The notes: generated by a model from the letters alone, not told the origin. A stretch of 64,000 bases of DNA from Salinilacustrithrix sp034522155 (GCA_034522155.1 JAXHLP010000006.1:310001-374000); one strand, 5' to 3'. Counted from the stretch's first letter, positions 26,474 through 36,660 are shown. Translations and numbers: made by a program.

Positions 26474-26734
26474 GTGACGAGTCACAGCGAGATCGACCTC
26501 TTGGTCGACTTCAACACCGAGGACGACACGGGCCTCTCGTGGACGTACGCGAAGCGTGCCAAGGACCCGTCACCAGATCGTGGCGGGCCGATACGTCGTC
26601 GCCGGCATGACGGGTGCGACAGCCGTGGTAAGGATCGTTGACGTCGATGATGACGGGCTCGTTCACGTGCTGCCGGTTCCGGGGTCTGTCGAGGAGATCG
26701 GCATCTCCTCGGCGTGCAGCCGTCCAGCGCATAG
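26474..26734 (+). CDS. Uncharacterised small protein, two frame breaks
   Basis: GTG 26474 opens TSHSEIDLLVDFNTEDDTGL followed by SWTYAKRAKDP. The frame then changes near 26570 to IVAGRYVVAGMTGATAVVRI and VDVDDDGLVHVLPVPGSVEE. After a one-base deletion near 26697 it ends NRHLLGVQPSSA with TAG at 26732-26734. Stitched together this is about 85 residues, rich in Asp and Val, and probably a single beta-rich domain. The family is not recognised. It is the downstream partner of the gene at 26070. Confidence 0.55.
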
Positions 26735-26907
26735 GCGGACCTCGATGGCGACCAAGGCGCCGGCCTTGCTAACGACGTGCCAACGAACGATCCCGATCTG
26801 ATCCGGACGAGCTGACATGCGCCGACACCTCATCGGCACGCGCCCCCGGCTCAGACAGCATTTTCCGACATCAGGCGATACGGATCGTCATGCCATTTCA
26901 ATGTCTG
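26735..26907. other. Intergenic stretch before the second tRNA fragment
   Basis: No gene, RNA or clear repeat is visible here. The composition is somewhat less GC-rich than the chromosome, with short AT-rich runs such as GCATTTTCCGACA near 26858. It probably belongs to the mobile cassette. Confidence 0.4.
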
Positions 26908-26960
26908 AAACCCCTCGGCTCCTCCGGGAGCATGTGGGTTCGAATCCCGACCCCGGGCAC
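26908..26960 (+). repeat. Direct repeat copy 2 (tRNA-Leu 3' fragment, putative att site)
   Basis: Bases 26908-26930 repeat the tRNA sequence AAACCCCTCGGCTCCTCCGG and onwards. The T-arm region follows as ATGTGGGTTCGAATCCCGACC, and the acceptor end as CCCGGGCAC. There is no tRNA 5' half in front of it, so it is not a gene. It differs from copy 1 by a G-to-A change and by the base missing from copy 1. It closes a cassette of about 1.1 kb that starts at the tRNA. Confidence 0.8.
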
Positions 26961-27029
26961 GCGAAGCTCTCCAGTCGCTGTGCGACTTCCGAGTTCGTTG
27001 GCCTTGTTCGGCTGTGAGCGCCTCACGTT

Positions 27030-27582
27030 TTCGTCGACGAGAGCGAACGGAGCGCCCGCTACCTGATGTGCAGTGTGACGATCGCCCCCGCCGAGGTCGG
27101 CACCCTTCGTCGGACGATGCGAAAGCTGCTCCTGCCCGGCCTGTCGCAGCTCCACTTCAAGAACGAGAGCGCTCGCCGGCGACGAGAGCTCGCCGGCGCG
27201 CTCGTCGCGCTCGGTCTCGACGTGGCTGTCGTGTCCAAGTCGAGCGAGCCAGGACTACGCCGTGCCGACCTCCGGGGACCGCCGCCTCGCCGAGGTCATC
27301 GCCGACGCCCAAGGCCGAGGCGATCCCTTGCAGATGTACCTGGAGAGTCGTCATCATCAGGACGAGGCCGACCATGCATCGTTCTCTCGATGGCGCCAGC
27401 CCGAGCCTCCGCTCAACTACGAGCATGTCGAGGGCGCCGCTGACCCGCTCCTCTGGCTTCCCGATGCCTTCGCATGGTTGGCCGGCGCAGGCGGTGAGTG
27501 GAGCAGGCCCTGGGCCCTCGGCTTCGACCATTGTCGCATGATCCGGCGCCGATGCCGACGGGAATCGGCCCGACTGGTATGA
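27030..27582 (+). pseudogene. DUF3800-like protein, frameshifted and without a visible start codon
   Basis: The sequence FVDESERSARYLMCSVTIAP begins at 27030 with no start codon in frame after the stop at 27015. TMRKLLLPGLSQLHFKNES and RRRRELAGALVALGLDVAV follow. Near 27240 the frame changes and continues as DYAVPTSGDRRLAEVIADAQ and PLLWLPDAFAWLAGAGGEWS. The Asp-Glu-Ser start and the LHFK segment resemble DUF3800 proteins, a suspected RNase-H-like nuclease group. It lies just inside the second tRNA fragment. The lost start and the frame slip suggest either decay at the integration edge or sequence error. Confidence 0.55.
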
Positions 27583-27723
27583 CGAAGTCGATCGCTCGGA
27601 CGAGATTCGGGCGCACCCGCCGGCCGCATCGCCGACCGGCACTCTCGCCGCATGCCCCCACGCGAGATTATGTCCTCGCGTCAGGTGACGGTCGGCTCCA
27701 CGGCGCGATCCACTTCGCGCGGG

Positions 27724-28121
27724 TCACATGCCCGGTTCGTGAACCCGAAGTTCGGTGTGCTCGGCAAGCAACGTCGAAGTCGCGGTCGTTGTGAAGCAGC
27801 GGCACCTCGTCGCGGATGGCGACCGCGCCGATGCAGGCAGTCGATGAGCTTGCGGACCGTCTCGCCTCGACGGCGGCACGACCGGTACAGCGAAGCTGCC
27901 GACTCGTAGTCGGCGGGGCCCGTCGGCAGCACAGTCGCTCGTGCGAGGAGTCCACGAAGCTGCTGAAGGTGTGCGTCGTCTCTGGCTCCGGCGAGGATCT
28001 CCATCCGGATCGGGTCGCAGACAGCGATGTCGCTTGCGAGTCGTCGGTCGGCCTCCTCGCAGACGGGTGATCCCGTGTCGCGCAGGAACTCGATCCATGC
28101 TGAGGTGTCGATGAGGATCAC
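27724..28121 (-). CDS. vapC: PIN-domain toxin VapC, frameshifted
   Basis: From ATG 28121 the frame reads ILIDTSAWIEFLRDTGSPVC, with the first PIN Asp at residue 5. RMEILAGARDD follows, with the conserved Glu. After KLIDCL an extra base breaks the frame near 27837. In the next frames IGAVAIRDEVPLLHNDRDFD (the last catalytic Asp residues) and LAEHTELRVHEPGM complete the protein at 27724. VapC toxins are Mg-dependent RNases that often cut tRNA or rRNA. The start overlaps the vapB stop by four bases. Confidence 0.8.
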
Positions 28122-28322
28122 GCCGGGCGGCCGGAGCGCATCTCCTCGAGATCACCCTCCCAACCCGAGCCACGCAACGCACGAGCGTCGGCGACGTCGA
28201 GGGCCTCGCCGGCGACGAGGCGAAGCGCATAGTTCACGGCGTCCCGTTTGGACGGCAGGTGGTACCGATCCATGACCGTCGCGCATCCCCTGGTCGTCGA
28301 TGTCGATGTCGGTACGACCCAT
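28118..28322 (-). CDS. vapB: VapB-type antitoxin, frameshifted
   Basis: From ATG 28322 the protein starts GRTDIDIDDQGMRD. One frame break near 28280 follows, then it continues MDRYHLPSKRDAVNYALRLV and ends in an acidic toxin-binding tail, GSGWEGDLEEMRSGRPA. The RYHLPSKRDAVNYALR pattern is that of ribbon-helix-helix VapB proteins paired with VapC. Stop and VapC start overlap (ATGA), the standard order of antitoxin before toxin. Confidence 0.78.
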
Positions 28323-28348
28323 ACACCAAACATACACCACATACACCA
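28321..28348 (-). promoter_or_regulatory. Three direct repeats TGGTGTAT at the vapB start
   Basis: On the minus strand TGGTGTAT occurs at 28348-28341, 28339-28332 and 28328-28321, that is at spacings of 9 and 11 bases, ending on the vapB start codon. Repeated short sites at this place are typical of RHH antitoxin operators, so autoregulation by VapB is plausible. Confidence 0.5.
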
Positions 28349-28480
28349 AGGGACGGATCGTGACGACCTGCCGCACCGGCCGACGGATCTGGACGCGTCT
28401 CGCACGCCCGATATCGCTCCGCTCGGGGACGGCGTTTCGGGCATGTCGATCGCCCCGCCTCCACCGGCACTTGGCGGGCA

Positions 28481-28495
28481 GTATCACTTCGATAC
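28481..28495. promoter_or_regulatory. Inverted repeat before the RHH/Doc module
   Basis: GTATC-ACTTC-GATAC is a perfect five-base-arm palindrome ending nine bases before the ATG at 28505. Its place suits an operator for the RHH antitoxin encoded right after it. Confidence 0.5.
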
Positions 28496-28504
28496 CATCG
28501 GGCA

Positions 28505-28711
28505 ATGGCCATGACGCTGCGCCTCACCGACGATGAACAGGAAGAGCTCCGCCGCCGAGCGGCTGCTGAGGGCATCTCGATGCAGGAGGCCGCCCGACGA
28601 GCTGTCCGGAACTACGTCGGTCTGATCGATCACCGCACGCAGAGCGTCGTTGCGTCGGCCACGCGCATCATGGCTGCTCGCGCGGACGCCATCGAGCGAC
28701 TCGGTCGGTGA
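28505..28711 (+). CDS. Ribbon-helix-helix antitoxin of a Doc-type module
   Basis: This protein of 68 residues begins AMTLRLTDDEQEELRRRAAA, followed by GISMQEAARRAVRNYVG, the beta-helix-helix of RHH regulators. The C-terminal part is basic and Ala-rich. It is intact. Its stop overlaps the GTG of the toxin gene, so both are coupled. It would bind its own promoter and block the Doc toxin. Confidence 0.8.
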   Translation: MAMTLRLTDDEQEELRRRAAAEGISMQEAARRAVRNYVGLIDHRTQSVVASATRIMAARADAIERLGR

Positions 28712-29096
28712 GCGAGTCCGATGTCGAGTACCTCGATCTCGACGATCTCGTCCTCCTCGCCACTGCGCTCCTCGGCGATCCGCCGCCGATCCGTGATCTC
28801 GGTCTGTTCGCGCGGCAGCAGCACGACCACGAACCTCGGCGTTCGGCACCGATGCGTATGCGGATCTGATCACCAAGGCAGCAGCGCTGCTCCACTCGGC
28901 CGTCAAGAATCACGCCCTCGTCGACGGCAACAAGCGCCTCGGCTGGCTCGCCTGCGCGGTCTTCCTCGACGTCAACGGCGTGGACCCGACTACAGCGGAG
29001 AACAACGATGTGTTCGACCTCGTCATGCACGTCGCCGCCGAGCCGATCGAGATCGACGAACTCGCCGGAAGGCTCCAGCGCATCCTCAGCGACTGA
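28708..29096 (+). CDS. doc: Fic/Doc-family toxin (death-on-curing), frameshifted
   Basis: From GTG 28708 the start is SESDVEYLDLDDLVLLATALLG. After frame breaks between about 28800 and 28850 the protein reads TDAYADLITKAAALLHSAVK, then the Fic-fold motif HALVDGNKRLGW and LACAVFLDVNG. It ends LAGRLQRILSD. Doc toxins phosphorylate EF-Tu; the DGNKR variant is common in actinobacterial Doc proteins. It forms an antitoxin-toxin pair with the RHH gene, divergent from vapBC. Confidence 0.78.
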
Positions 29097-29219
29097 TCTT
29101 GCCTCCGCGGCGGTCTGGGCCGCTGTCCCGGGCCGTCTCCATGGGGCTTGAGGGGCAGGTCAGCCAGCGGCATTGATGCGGTGTTGGTCGAGGCACCAGG
29201 TGTGCTGCGATCATCGCCT

Positions 29220-31699
29220 TCATGCTGGCTCCAGTTCGGTGTCGAGGGCGGGAGCAGGCGGGGTTCGCCGAGTCGATCGAGAAGCAGCGGGACGAGTCGG
29301 TCGAGCCAGGGCGGCATCCACCAGTTCCGGTCGCCGAGAAGCGCCATCGTCGCCGGCACGAGGACCATCCGGGCAAGGGTGGCGTCCAGGAACACGGCGA
29401 GGCCGAGTCCCAACCCGAAGAGCTTGATCTCGCGGATGTCCTCGAACACGAACGAGCCGAAGACCACGACCATGATGGCGGCTGCGGCGGTGATGACCCG
29501 GGCGGTCGAAGCCAGACCGTCGGCCACCGATGTCGATGCGTCGCCGGTGCGGTCGTACTCCTCACGTATGCGGGAGAGCATGAACACCTCGTAGTCCATC
29601 GACAACCCGAACACGATGGCGAACAGCATGAGGGGGATGAACGGGTTGATCGGCCCTGCCTCGATACCGAGGAGCGCGGCGCCCCAGCCCCACTGGAAGA
29701 CCGCCACGACCACGCCGTAGGCGGCGGCGATCGAGAGCAGGTTCATGACCACGGCCTTGAGCGGGACGAGCGAGCGAACGGAACACCATCATCAGGACGA
29801 GGAACGACATGCCGAGCACGGCGGCGAAGAACAGCGGCAGCATCCGTCCACCCAGGTAGTCGGTGACGTCGATGTTGGTGGCGGCACTTCCCGGTGATGT
29901 GGACGTCGAGGCCGGCCACGGCTGCGGCCGCGGCAGGGCGTCGTCGCGCAGGTGACCGGACGAGCTCGGTCGTGGCCTCGTCCTGGGGGGCCGAGGTCGG
30001 GACGAGCGTCATCAGCGGTGACGGCACTGGGGTCGGACGGTCGTCGGCGACCGGCGGGGTGACGGCGCCGACGCCCGGGGTGTCGGCGAGGGTGGTGTGC
30101 AGCTCGTCGATGGTGCCGGCGTCGGTGCCGGGGGTCGGTGGTGGCGGTGATGACGAAGGGGCCGTTGAACCCGTCGCCGAAGCCTTCGGCCAGCAGGTCG
30201 TAGGCCTGGTAGGTGTCGGAGTCCTCGGGGAAGTTGCCCTCATCGGCCCAGCCCAGGCGAAGGCCGAGGACCGGCACGGCCAGGGCGACGAGGATGACCG
30301 CAGCCGCTGCGCCCCAGAGCAACGGCCGGCGCTGGATGGTCCGGCTCCATCGGTGGCGATGGCCTCGTCTCGACCGGCTTGGCAGCTCGGTGGGGCACCT
30401 CGTCGGCGCAGCGCACGAAGCGGCTCGTCACCAGCGAGGCGCACGGCGGCGCACGGTGCCACCGATGGCGAGCGGGGTGAAGCCTGATGCCGACCCCGAG
30501 GATGGCGGCTGCCGTTGCGACCGGCGGCGAGCATGGCCGCGCCAACGGGTGATCTCGAGCCGTGGACCGGCCATGGCGAGCAGGGCCGGCAGCAGCGTCA
30601 TCGACGTGAACATGGTGGCGAGCACGGTGGCCGACGACGCCGAGTGCCCATGCCCGAAAGCCATCCCGATACCGACCAGCAGCAGACCAAGCATCGAGAC
30701 GACGACCGTGGCACCGGCGAAGACGACGGCCCGGGCGGCGGTGCTCCATGGCGGCCACCAGCAGCGACCCTCGGCGAGTGCCCGGCGTGAGACCGCTTCG
30801 CGAGTCCGAGTGACGATGAACGACGCAGCTGTAGTCGATGCCGACGCCGAGGCCGACCATCATCCCGAGCAGCATGCGTGTCCTCCGGGCACGGTCGCCA
30901 CCCGCGCTGAGCAGGACGATCGAACGCGATGCCCATGCTCGACGCCACCGAGCGCGACGGCGATGGGCAGGCCCATGGCCAGCACCGACCCGAAGGCGGC
31001 GATCGAGCACGAGAACGGCGAAGGCGATGCCGATCAGCTCGGACTGGGGAGGCTCGACCGATGCCAGGTACTGGCCGCCGACCAGGACCATCGAGGCCTT
31101 CGATCGACGAGGAGCGTCCTCGGCGATCAGTTCGCCGATCCGGCCCGGACTCGGTGTCGTCGACGTCGGCCGACAGGTTCACCTGGGCGAACGCCAGCTG
31201 GCCGGCCAGCGGCCCGGTCGAGGCGATCTGGCCGCCGCCCTGGGCCGAGTAGGGGGACACGACGGTCGCACCCGGTGCGCTCGGCCTCCCGGCCTCGTCG
31301 GGGAAGCCGCCATCGACGTTGGCGAAGAGGCGCTCCATTGCGTCGACGACCTCGGGGTCGTCGACGCCCTGATGCGGCAGCGAACACGCGATCATGCCCG
31401 ACTGGCCGCCGGTGCCGAGTTCGGGGAAGTGCTCCTCGAGGACGGCGAACCCGACTGGCGCTGTCGGAGCCGGGCACCATCGACTCGCTTCCGAATGCGA
31501 GGACCGACCCGCACCCGGCCGTCGCGAGGACGACCACGAGGACCGCAGCCCAGAGTCCGACGGTCGCTCGCCGGTGGTCGAAGCACCAGCCGCCGAGACG
31601 TCCGAGCAGCGAGTCACTCCCCGGCGGCGGGGCCCCACTTCGCCGATCCGCGACAGCGGGTGGCGTGACGGGTGGCGTTCGAGCTGCGAGCGTGGGCAT
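29220..31699 (-). CDS. MMPL-family (RND) exporter, many frame breaks
   Basis: Coding pieces lie in all three minus frames. The N-terminus from ATG 31699 has DSLLGRLGGWCFDHRRATVG and the first hydrophobic segment VGLWAAVLVVVLATAG. The C-terminal half has PFIPLMLFAIVFGLSMDYEV, LASTARVITAAAAIMVVVFG and WWMPPWLDRLVPLLL, which is standard MMPL sequence. A TGA at 29222-29220 gives a natural end (ALDTELEPA). The expected length is about 830 residues, right for an MMPL drug or lipid exporter. The divergent two-component genes may control it. The breaks are more likely sequencing indels than decay, since the intact pieces stay well conserved. Confidence 0.8.
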
Positions 31700-31833
31700 A
31701 GCTCCCCATCCTCGGGATCGCCGCTCGGGCGCACATCGGGAGTCCCGGCCACTTCCGCACCGGCTGATCGACCGGTTCGCGGATCGTCCTTTCGGCCGAT
31801 CCGCCCGACGCCTGGGCCTCGTACGCTTGCCCT

Positions 31834-32991
31834 GTGGTGTTGGACAAGAGCCGTCCCTACTGGGCGGAACCGCGGGCGGCCGACCCGCCCGGGCCGGCAC
31901 GGCGCGACTGGGTGGTGGTGGCGGTCCTGGTGCGTGGCAGCGACGGTCGAGACGTTCGCCGGCAACGACCTGGCGTGGAGCGACGCACGTCGCTGGCGGT
32001 GACCATCGGCGTGGCGCTCCTACTGCCCTGGCGCCGGGTCCACCCGCTGCTGGTGGTCGCCGCTCGCGTTCGGGACAGTGAGTGCCGGTCGAGAGCGGCA
32101 TCGCTCGTCCAGGACGTCGAGTGGGAGGGGCTCGACACCGACGGCCTTCCTGCTCGTGCTGCCCTACGCACTCGCCCGCTGGGCGTCGGGACGAGAGGTC
32201 GGTGCCGGTCTCCTCGTCCTGTCGGTCACCCTTGGTCCTGACCTTGGTCGCCGGCGACCCGATTGGCGACCTCGTCGGTGGTGCCGTCGTGCTCCTGCTC
32301 GCCTCGCGCGGTCGGCTTCGCCGTCCGCTACGCCGGCGAGCTGCGAGCCGAGGAGATCGCCGGGCTGCGATCGCGTGAACGAGAGGAGCTGGCCCGCGAA
32401 CTGCACGACACGGTCGCCCACCACGTGTCTGCGATCGCCGTGCAGGCCCAGGCCGGTCGGGTCGTGGCCGCCACCCGACCCGAGGCCGCGGCCGAGGCGC
32501 TGGCGGTGATCGAGGAGGAGGCGGCCCGGGCGCTCGAGGAGATGCGATCGATGGTCGGCACGCTCCGCGAAGGCGATCAGGCCGACCTGCGGCCCCAGCA
32601 GGGCGTCCGCGACCTTCGTACGCCTCGAGGGGAACGGCGCGGAGCGCCGGTCCACGCGTGAGTGGTGACGATCGAGGTCGACGAGCTCCGCCCTCGGTGG
32701 ATGCCGCCTGCTTTCGCCTCGCTCAGGAAGCGGTCACCAACGCCTTGCGCCACGCTCGCCAGGCGTCGGAAGTAGTGGTTCGGGTCGACGGAGACGACGA
32801 CCACGTGCGGGTCACGGTCGTCGACGACGGACGAGGGCATGCGGCACCGACCGCCTCGACGCCGGGCTTCGGGCTGGTCGGCATGGCCGAGCGGGCCAAG
32901 CTCCTCGGCGGCACGTTCGAAGCTGGTCCCCGTCCCAGTGGCGGCTGGACCGTGGCAGCCACCTTCCCTCGCCGAGCGGCGACGACGATGA
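31834..32991 (+). CDS. NarL-type sensor histidine kinase, frameshifted
   Basis: The membrane part (SLAVTIGVALLLPWRRVHPLL, VLPYALARWASGREVGAGLL) is spread over several frames. The kinase core is clear: EELARELHDTVAHHVSAIAV is the HisKA_3 box with the phosphorylated His, and CFRLAQEAVTNALRHARQAS plus TPGFGLVGMAERAKLLGG are the ATP-binding motifs. A likely natural stop is TGA 32989-32991, overlapping the regulator start. The start is GTG 31834 or 31837. It is divergent from the MMPL exporter, 134 bases apart. Confidence 0.82.
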
Positions 32992-33651
32992 CCATCCGGG
33001 TGCTGATCGCCGACGATCAGGGCATCGTGCGCACCGGCCTGCGCATGATCCTCGACGCCCAGCCCGACATCGAGGTCGTGGGCAAGGCGGTCAATGGGCG
33101 CGACGCACTCCAGCTCGCTCGCAGGCTGCGCCCGATGTGTGCCTCTTCGACATCCGCATGCCCGCGCTCGACGGCATCGAGCTCGCACCGCCGACTCGCC
33201 GGGCCCGATGTGGCCGACCCGCTCGCCATCGTCGTCATCACGACGTTCGACCTCGACGAGTACGTGCACGGGGCGCTCAAGGCGGGCAGCCGCGCGGGTT
33301 CCTGCTGAAGGATGCCGGCCCTGAACTGCTCGCTCAGGCGGTGCGCTCGGCGGCCGGCGGTGACGCGCTCATCGCTCCGAGCGTGACGGCTCGGCTTGCT
33401 GTCGACGTTCTCGGATCTCGAAGCGTCATCGAGCGAGCAGGCGGCCCAGCCGCTCGTCCCGCTCACCGAGCGCGAGGAAGAGGTGTTGGTGACCGTCGCC
33501 CGTGGCCGCACCAATGCCGAGATCGCCGATGATCTCTGCATCAGCCTCAGCACCGTGAAGTCGCACCTCGCCAGCCTCATGAGCAAACTCGAGCGCTCGC
33601 AACCGGGTCGAGCTCGCCATGTGGGCCTACGAGACCGACCGCATGACCTGA
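32988..33651 (+). CDS. NarL/LuxR-type response regulator, frameshifted
   Basis: ATG 32988 opens TIRVLIADDQGIVRTGLRMI, the receiver start with its acidic pair. CLFDIRMPALDGIEL carries the phosphorylated Asp. After several breaks the output domain reads PLTEREEEVLVTVARGRTNA and EIADDLCISLSTVKSHLASL, a LuxR helix-turn-helix. The natural end is ELAMWAYETDRMT with TGA at 33649-33651. It is the partner of the kinase just upstream and probably regulates the nearby exporter. Confidence 0.83.
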
Positions 33652-34195
33652 TCCATGCGCCCTCCACCGACACATGGGGACGCGCCCGCGCACCGTTGGC
33701 GAGGATCCTCGCGTTGCATCCAGTCCACATGCCCTGGAACCTCGGGTTCTGGACGACTCCGCCGGCACGGTCAGGGACGACGATCTGGGACACTCGGTCC
33801 GGGCGACATCGACCGGCACTTCCGGGCGCATGTCCTCTGTGAATATGTCCGCGGCGATATGGGACAGTCGGCGTCGTCGCGATCGATGCACCTCGGTTGC
33901 GCTCCGGCGAACGTCCACCGAAGCTACGGCCCGCAGGAGAACGCCAGATCAGTGCGGCGGTCAAGGCCGAGGTTGCGCCGTGTCCGAGCTCGCCGTCCGA
34001 GAGAACCTCGTGATCCGGATGCGAGGCGAGCTGCAGAAGTCGCTCGAGTCGCTGAGGAGCCGGAGGGACGTCGGCGTAGAGAGCGAGCTCATCGACGAGG
34101 TCCATCGGGTGGAACACCGACGAGTATCGCCGACGCGCACGACCGGAGACTGGCACAGCTCCGTGCTGGGCAGGGCCCATGGCCGCTGAACGGCG
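33652..34195. other. Unassigned 544-base stretch between the response regulator and arsA
   Basis: Coding-like pieces appear on both strands but none makes a recognisable gene. On the minus strand there is DLVDELALYADVPPAPQRLE followed by RLLQLASHPDHEVL (about 34000-34110). On the plus strand GTG 33979 opens SELAVRENLVIRMRGELQKS. With indels in this block I cannot decide between them. Confidence 0.35.
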
Positions 34196-35997
34196 TCAGG
34201 CCACGTCTGCGGTGACGACCGCCTCGGTCTGACCAACGAGGTCGGCGAGGGCGTCGGCACCGGTGGGCGGCACCGGTTGCCAGGGGACCACAGCCAGCTG
34301 GTCGTGGCGGTCGAGCATGTCGGCGAGCCAGCGCTGCTCGTGGCGGGCCCGTTCGCTCAGGATCGGGTCGCGTGGTGCCGGTCGCCGTGCAGGGTCTGGT
34401 TCGCGACCCAGGCGGCGGGGCGGATGTCGGCCCGGGCGAGGTCGTCTTGGAGCGCAGCGGCCTCGTGCACCGGGGTCGGCTCGGGCAGGGTCACGAGCAG
34501 CAGGGTCGTGTAGTCGGGGTCGCGCAACCGCCCCAGGAGCAGCGAGACGTCGTCGCTGCTGTCGTCCTGGTGGCGCTCGACCTCGCGCTGGTAGCTCTGC
34601 GCCGCGTCGAGCAGCAGCAGCGTGTGGCCGGTGGGGGCGGTGTCGAGCACGACGATGCGGTCCGACGCCGAAGCCGACGGTGGCGGCGAAGGTCCGGAAC
34701 ACGGCGATCTCCGCGGTGCACGGCGAGCGCAGGTCCTCCTCGAGCACGGCGAGGCCACCGGCGTCGAGCCCGGCGCCGGCATCGGCCAGCACCTCGCTCG
34801 TGTAGGCGGCGGTGGCGGCGTCCGGGTCGATCCGCTCGACGACCAGTGTTCCGGGCAGCGGTTCGTCGCCGGCGAGCGCGCCGGTCGAGGTGGGCGGCCG
34901 GGTCGGTGGTCGACAGCGTGACGGGCAGTCCCCGGCGGGCGAGCTCGACGGCGAGCGCGGCGGCCACGGTGGTCTTGCCCACACCGCCCTTGCCCATGGT
35001 CATCACCAGCCCGCGGCCTCGTGCCGCAACGGTGTCGGCGATGGCGGCCAGGCTGGTGGTGGCACCACCGAAGGTGGACGTGTCGTCGCCGTCGCCGTCG
35101 GCGCTGCGGCCTTCCAGCACTGCGGCGAGGGCATCGGCCCCGATCGGTGACACGGCGAGCAACGGCAGCGTGTCGCGGCGCAGCGTCGAGAGCCCGTCGG
35201 GCATGGCCGCCATCGCCTCGGCGTGGCGGCGCGCCAGGACGCTGCGCGGTGGGGTCGTCGCTGTCGCCGTCGAAGAGGCCGTTGACGATCAGGTGCTGGT
35301 TCCCCACGCCGATGTCGGCGAGCTCGGACCGGGCCCGCTCGGCCTCTTCGAGGGCCGCGGCTTCGGGTCGGGTGACCAGCACCAGCGTGGTCGCGGTCGG
35401 GTCGGCCAGGGTGGCCAGGGCGATCCGGTAGCGGTCGTGGGCCTGGGCTGAGCCCGGACATCGGGCCCGATGCAGGTGACACCGGCGGTGTTCGTGTCGA
35501 GGATACCCGGTCCATGCGCCGGGCAGCGAGAGCAGGCGCAGGGTGTGGCCGGTCGGGGCGGTGTCGAAGACGACGTGGTCGTAGCCGGCCGTGGCCTCCG
35601 GGTTGCCGAGCAAGCGCGGTGAACTCGTCGAAGGCGGCGATCTCCACCGTGCAGGCGCCCGAGAGCTGCTCTTCGATGTTGGCCACCGACGGTGTCGGGC
35701 AGCACGCCCCGGTACGGGCCGACCACCCGGTCGCGGTACGCGGACGCGGCGGCGTCGGGGTCGATGTCGAGCGCGTCGAGACCGTCGACGCCGGTGACCG
35801 GGCGGGGCTCGGCGCCCATCGGCGTGGCGAGCACCTCGGACAGGTTCGATGCCGGGTCGGTGCTGACGAGCAACACGCGCCGGCCCGCGCCGGGCCAGGC
35901 CGACCGCGGTGGCCGATGACAGGATGGTCTTGCCGACGCCGCCCTTGCCGGTGAAGAACAGGAAGCGGGTGGCGTCAGGGAGCAGGGATTCGAGCAC
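34196..35997 (-). CDS. arsA: Arsenite-transporting ATPase ArsA, tandem two-domain form, frameshifted
   Basis: From GTG 35997 the first half has the P-loop FFTGKGGVGKTILSSATAVG, then VLLVSTDPASNLSEVLATPM and the signature FDTAPTGHTLRLLSLPGAW. The second half repeats it: MTMGKGGVGKTTVAAALAVE, LSTTDPAAHLD and VVLDTAPTGHTLLLLDAAQS. The end is ADALADLVGQTEAVVTADVA at 34196. Duplicated ATPase halves are the true ArsA layout. ArsA energises arsenite export with a membrane partner; here that is Acr3, upstream in the same operon. About six frame breaks occur. Confidence 0.9.
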
Positions 35998-36007
35998 GAT
36001 GGCTTCC

Positions 36008-36660
36008 TCAGCAGCAGGCGGTTGTGGCGTCCTCGTCCATCGGCAGCGGCCGGACGCGTCGCTGCCGCAGCAGCTCGCCGTCGCTCTGCTCGGCAGGCGC
36101 TGCACGTCCGAGCGTGACCGTGGTCGGTGCCCAGCACCCGCGATGCGGTGTCGAGCATCTTGTTCGCGGGGACGTCCTTGACCGCCTGGGCAGCCCGGAC
36201 CGCGAACGCGCAGGTCGTCGTTCGTGAGGCCGAGCTTGCGGGCCTCGGCGTACGTGGTGCTTGAAGCACGGCTCGCAGTTGGCGCCGATCGCTGCGCCGA
36301 TGGCGGCGAGCTCGGTCACGACCGCTCCGCTGATGGTCGTGTCCGCAGCGGCGGCGGGCTCGAGGCCGGCCCAGCCGGCGAGCTCGTCGCGCGAGGGGAA
36401 GCGGCCCGAGGAACGGACCTCACCGTCGACGAAGCACGGCCGGCAGCGCGCCCTCGCCGTCGGTCTCCAGCAGCCGTCGCACGTCGTCGTTGGTGGCGAA
36501 CGCCCCGGGCTCCTGGCCGAGGTTGTAGCGACGGACCTCGACGCCCTTGCTCGCCGAGCCAGTCGAGGTCGCCGGCGAACGTGGCCAGCGCCGGGTCGAC
36601 GCTCGGGCCGCACACGCCGGTGGAGCAGCACATCGCGGGGTCGTACACGTCGATCTTCAC
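36008..36660 (-). CDS. arsD: ArsD arsenic metallochaperone fused to a CMD/AhpD-like domain, frameshifted
   Basis: GTG 36660 starts KIDVYDPAMCCSTGVCGPSV, the ArsD N-terminus with its vicinal Cys pair. The ArsD end (FVDGEVRSSGRFPSRDELAG) runs in one uninterrupted frame into TISGAVVTELAAIGAAIGAN and CEPCFKHH. The latter is the start of a carboxymuconolactone-decarboxylase/AhpD-like helical domain with a CxxC. That domain continues, in shifted frames, as LGLTNDDLRxAVRAAQAVKD-like sequence and NKMLDTASRVLG. The protein ends ATTACC at 36008, a Cys pair at the extreme C-terminus. ArsD passes arsenite to ArsA, which follows ten bases downstream. Confidence 0.78.
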
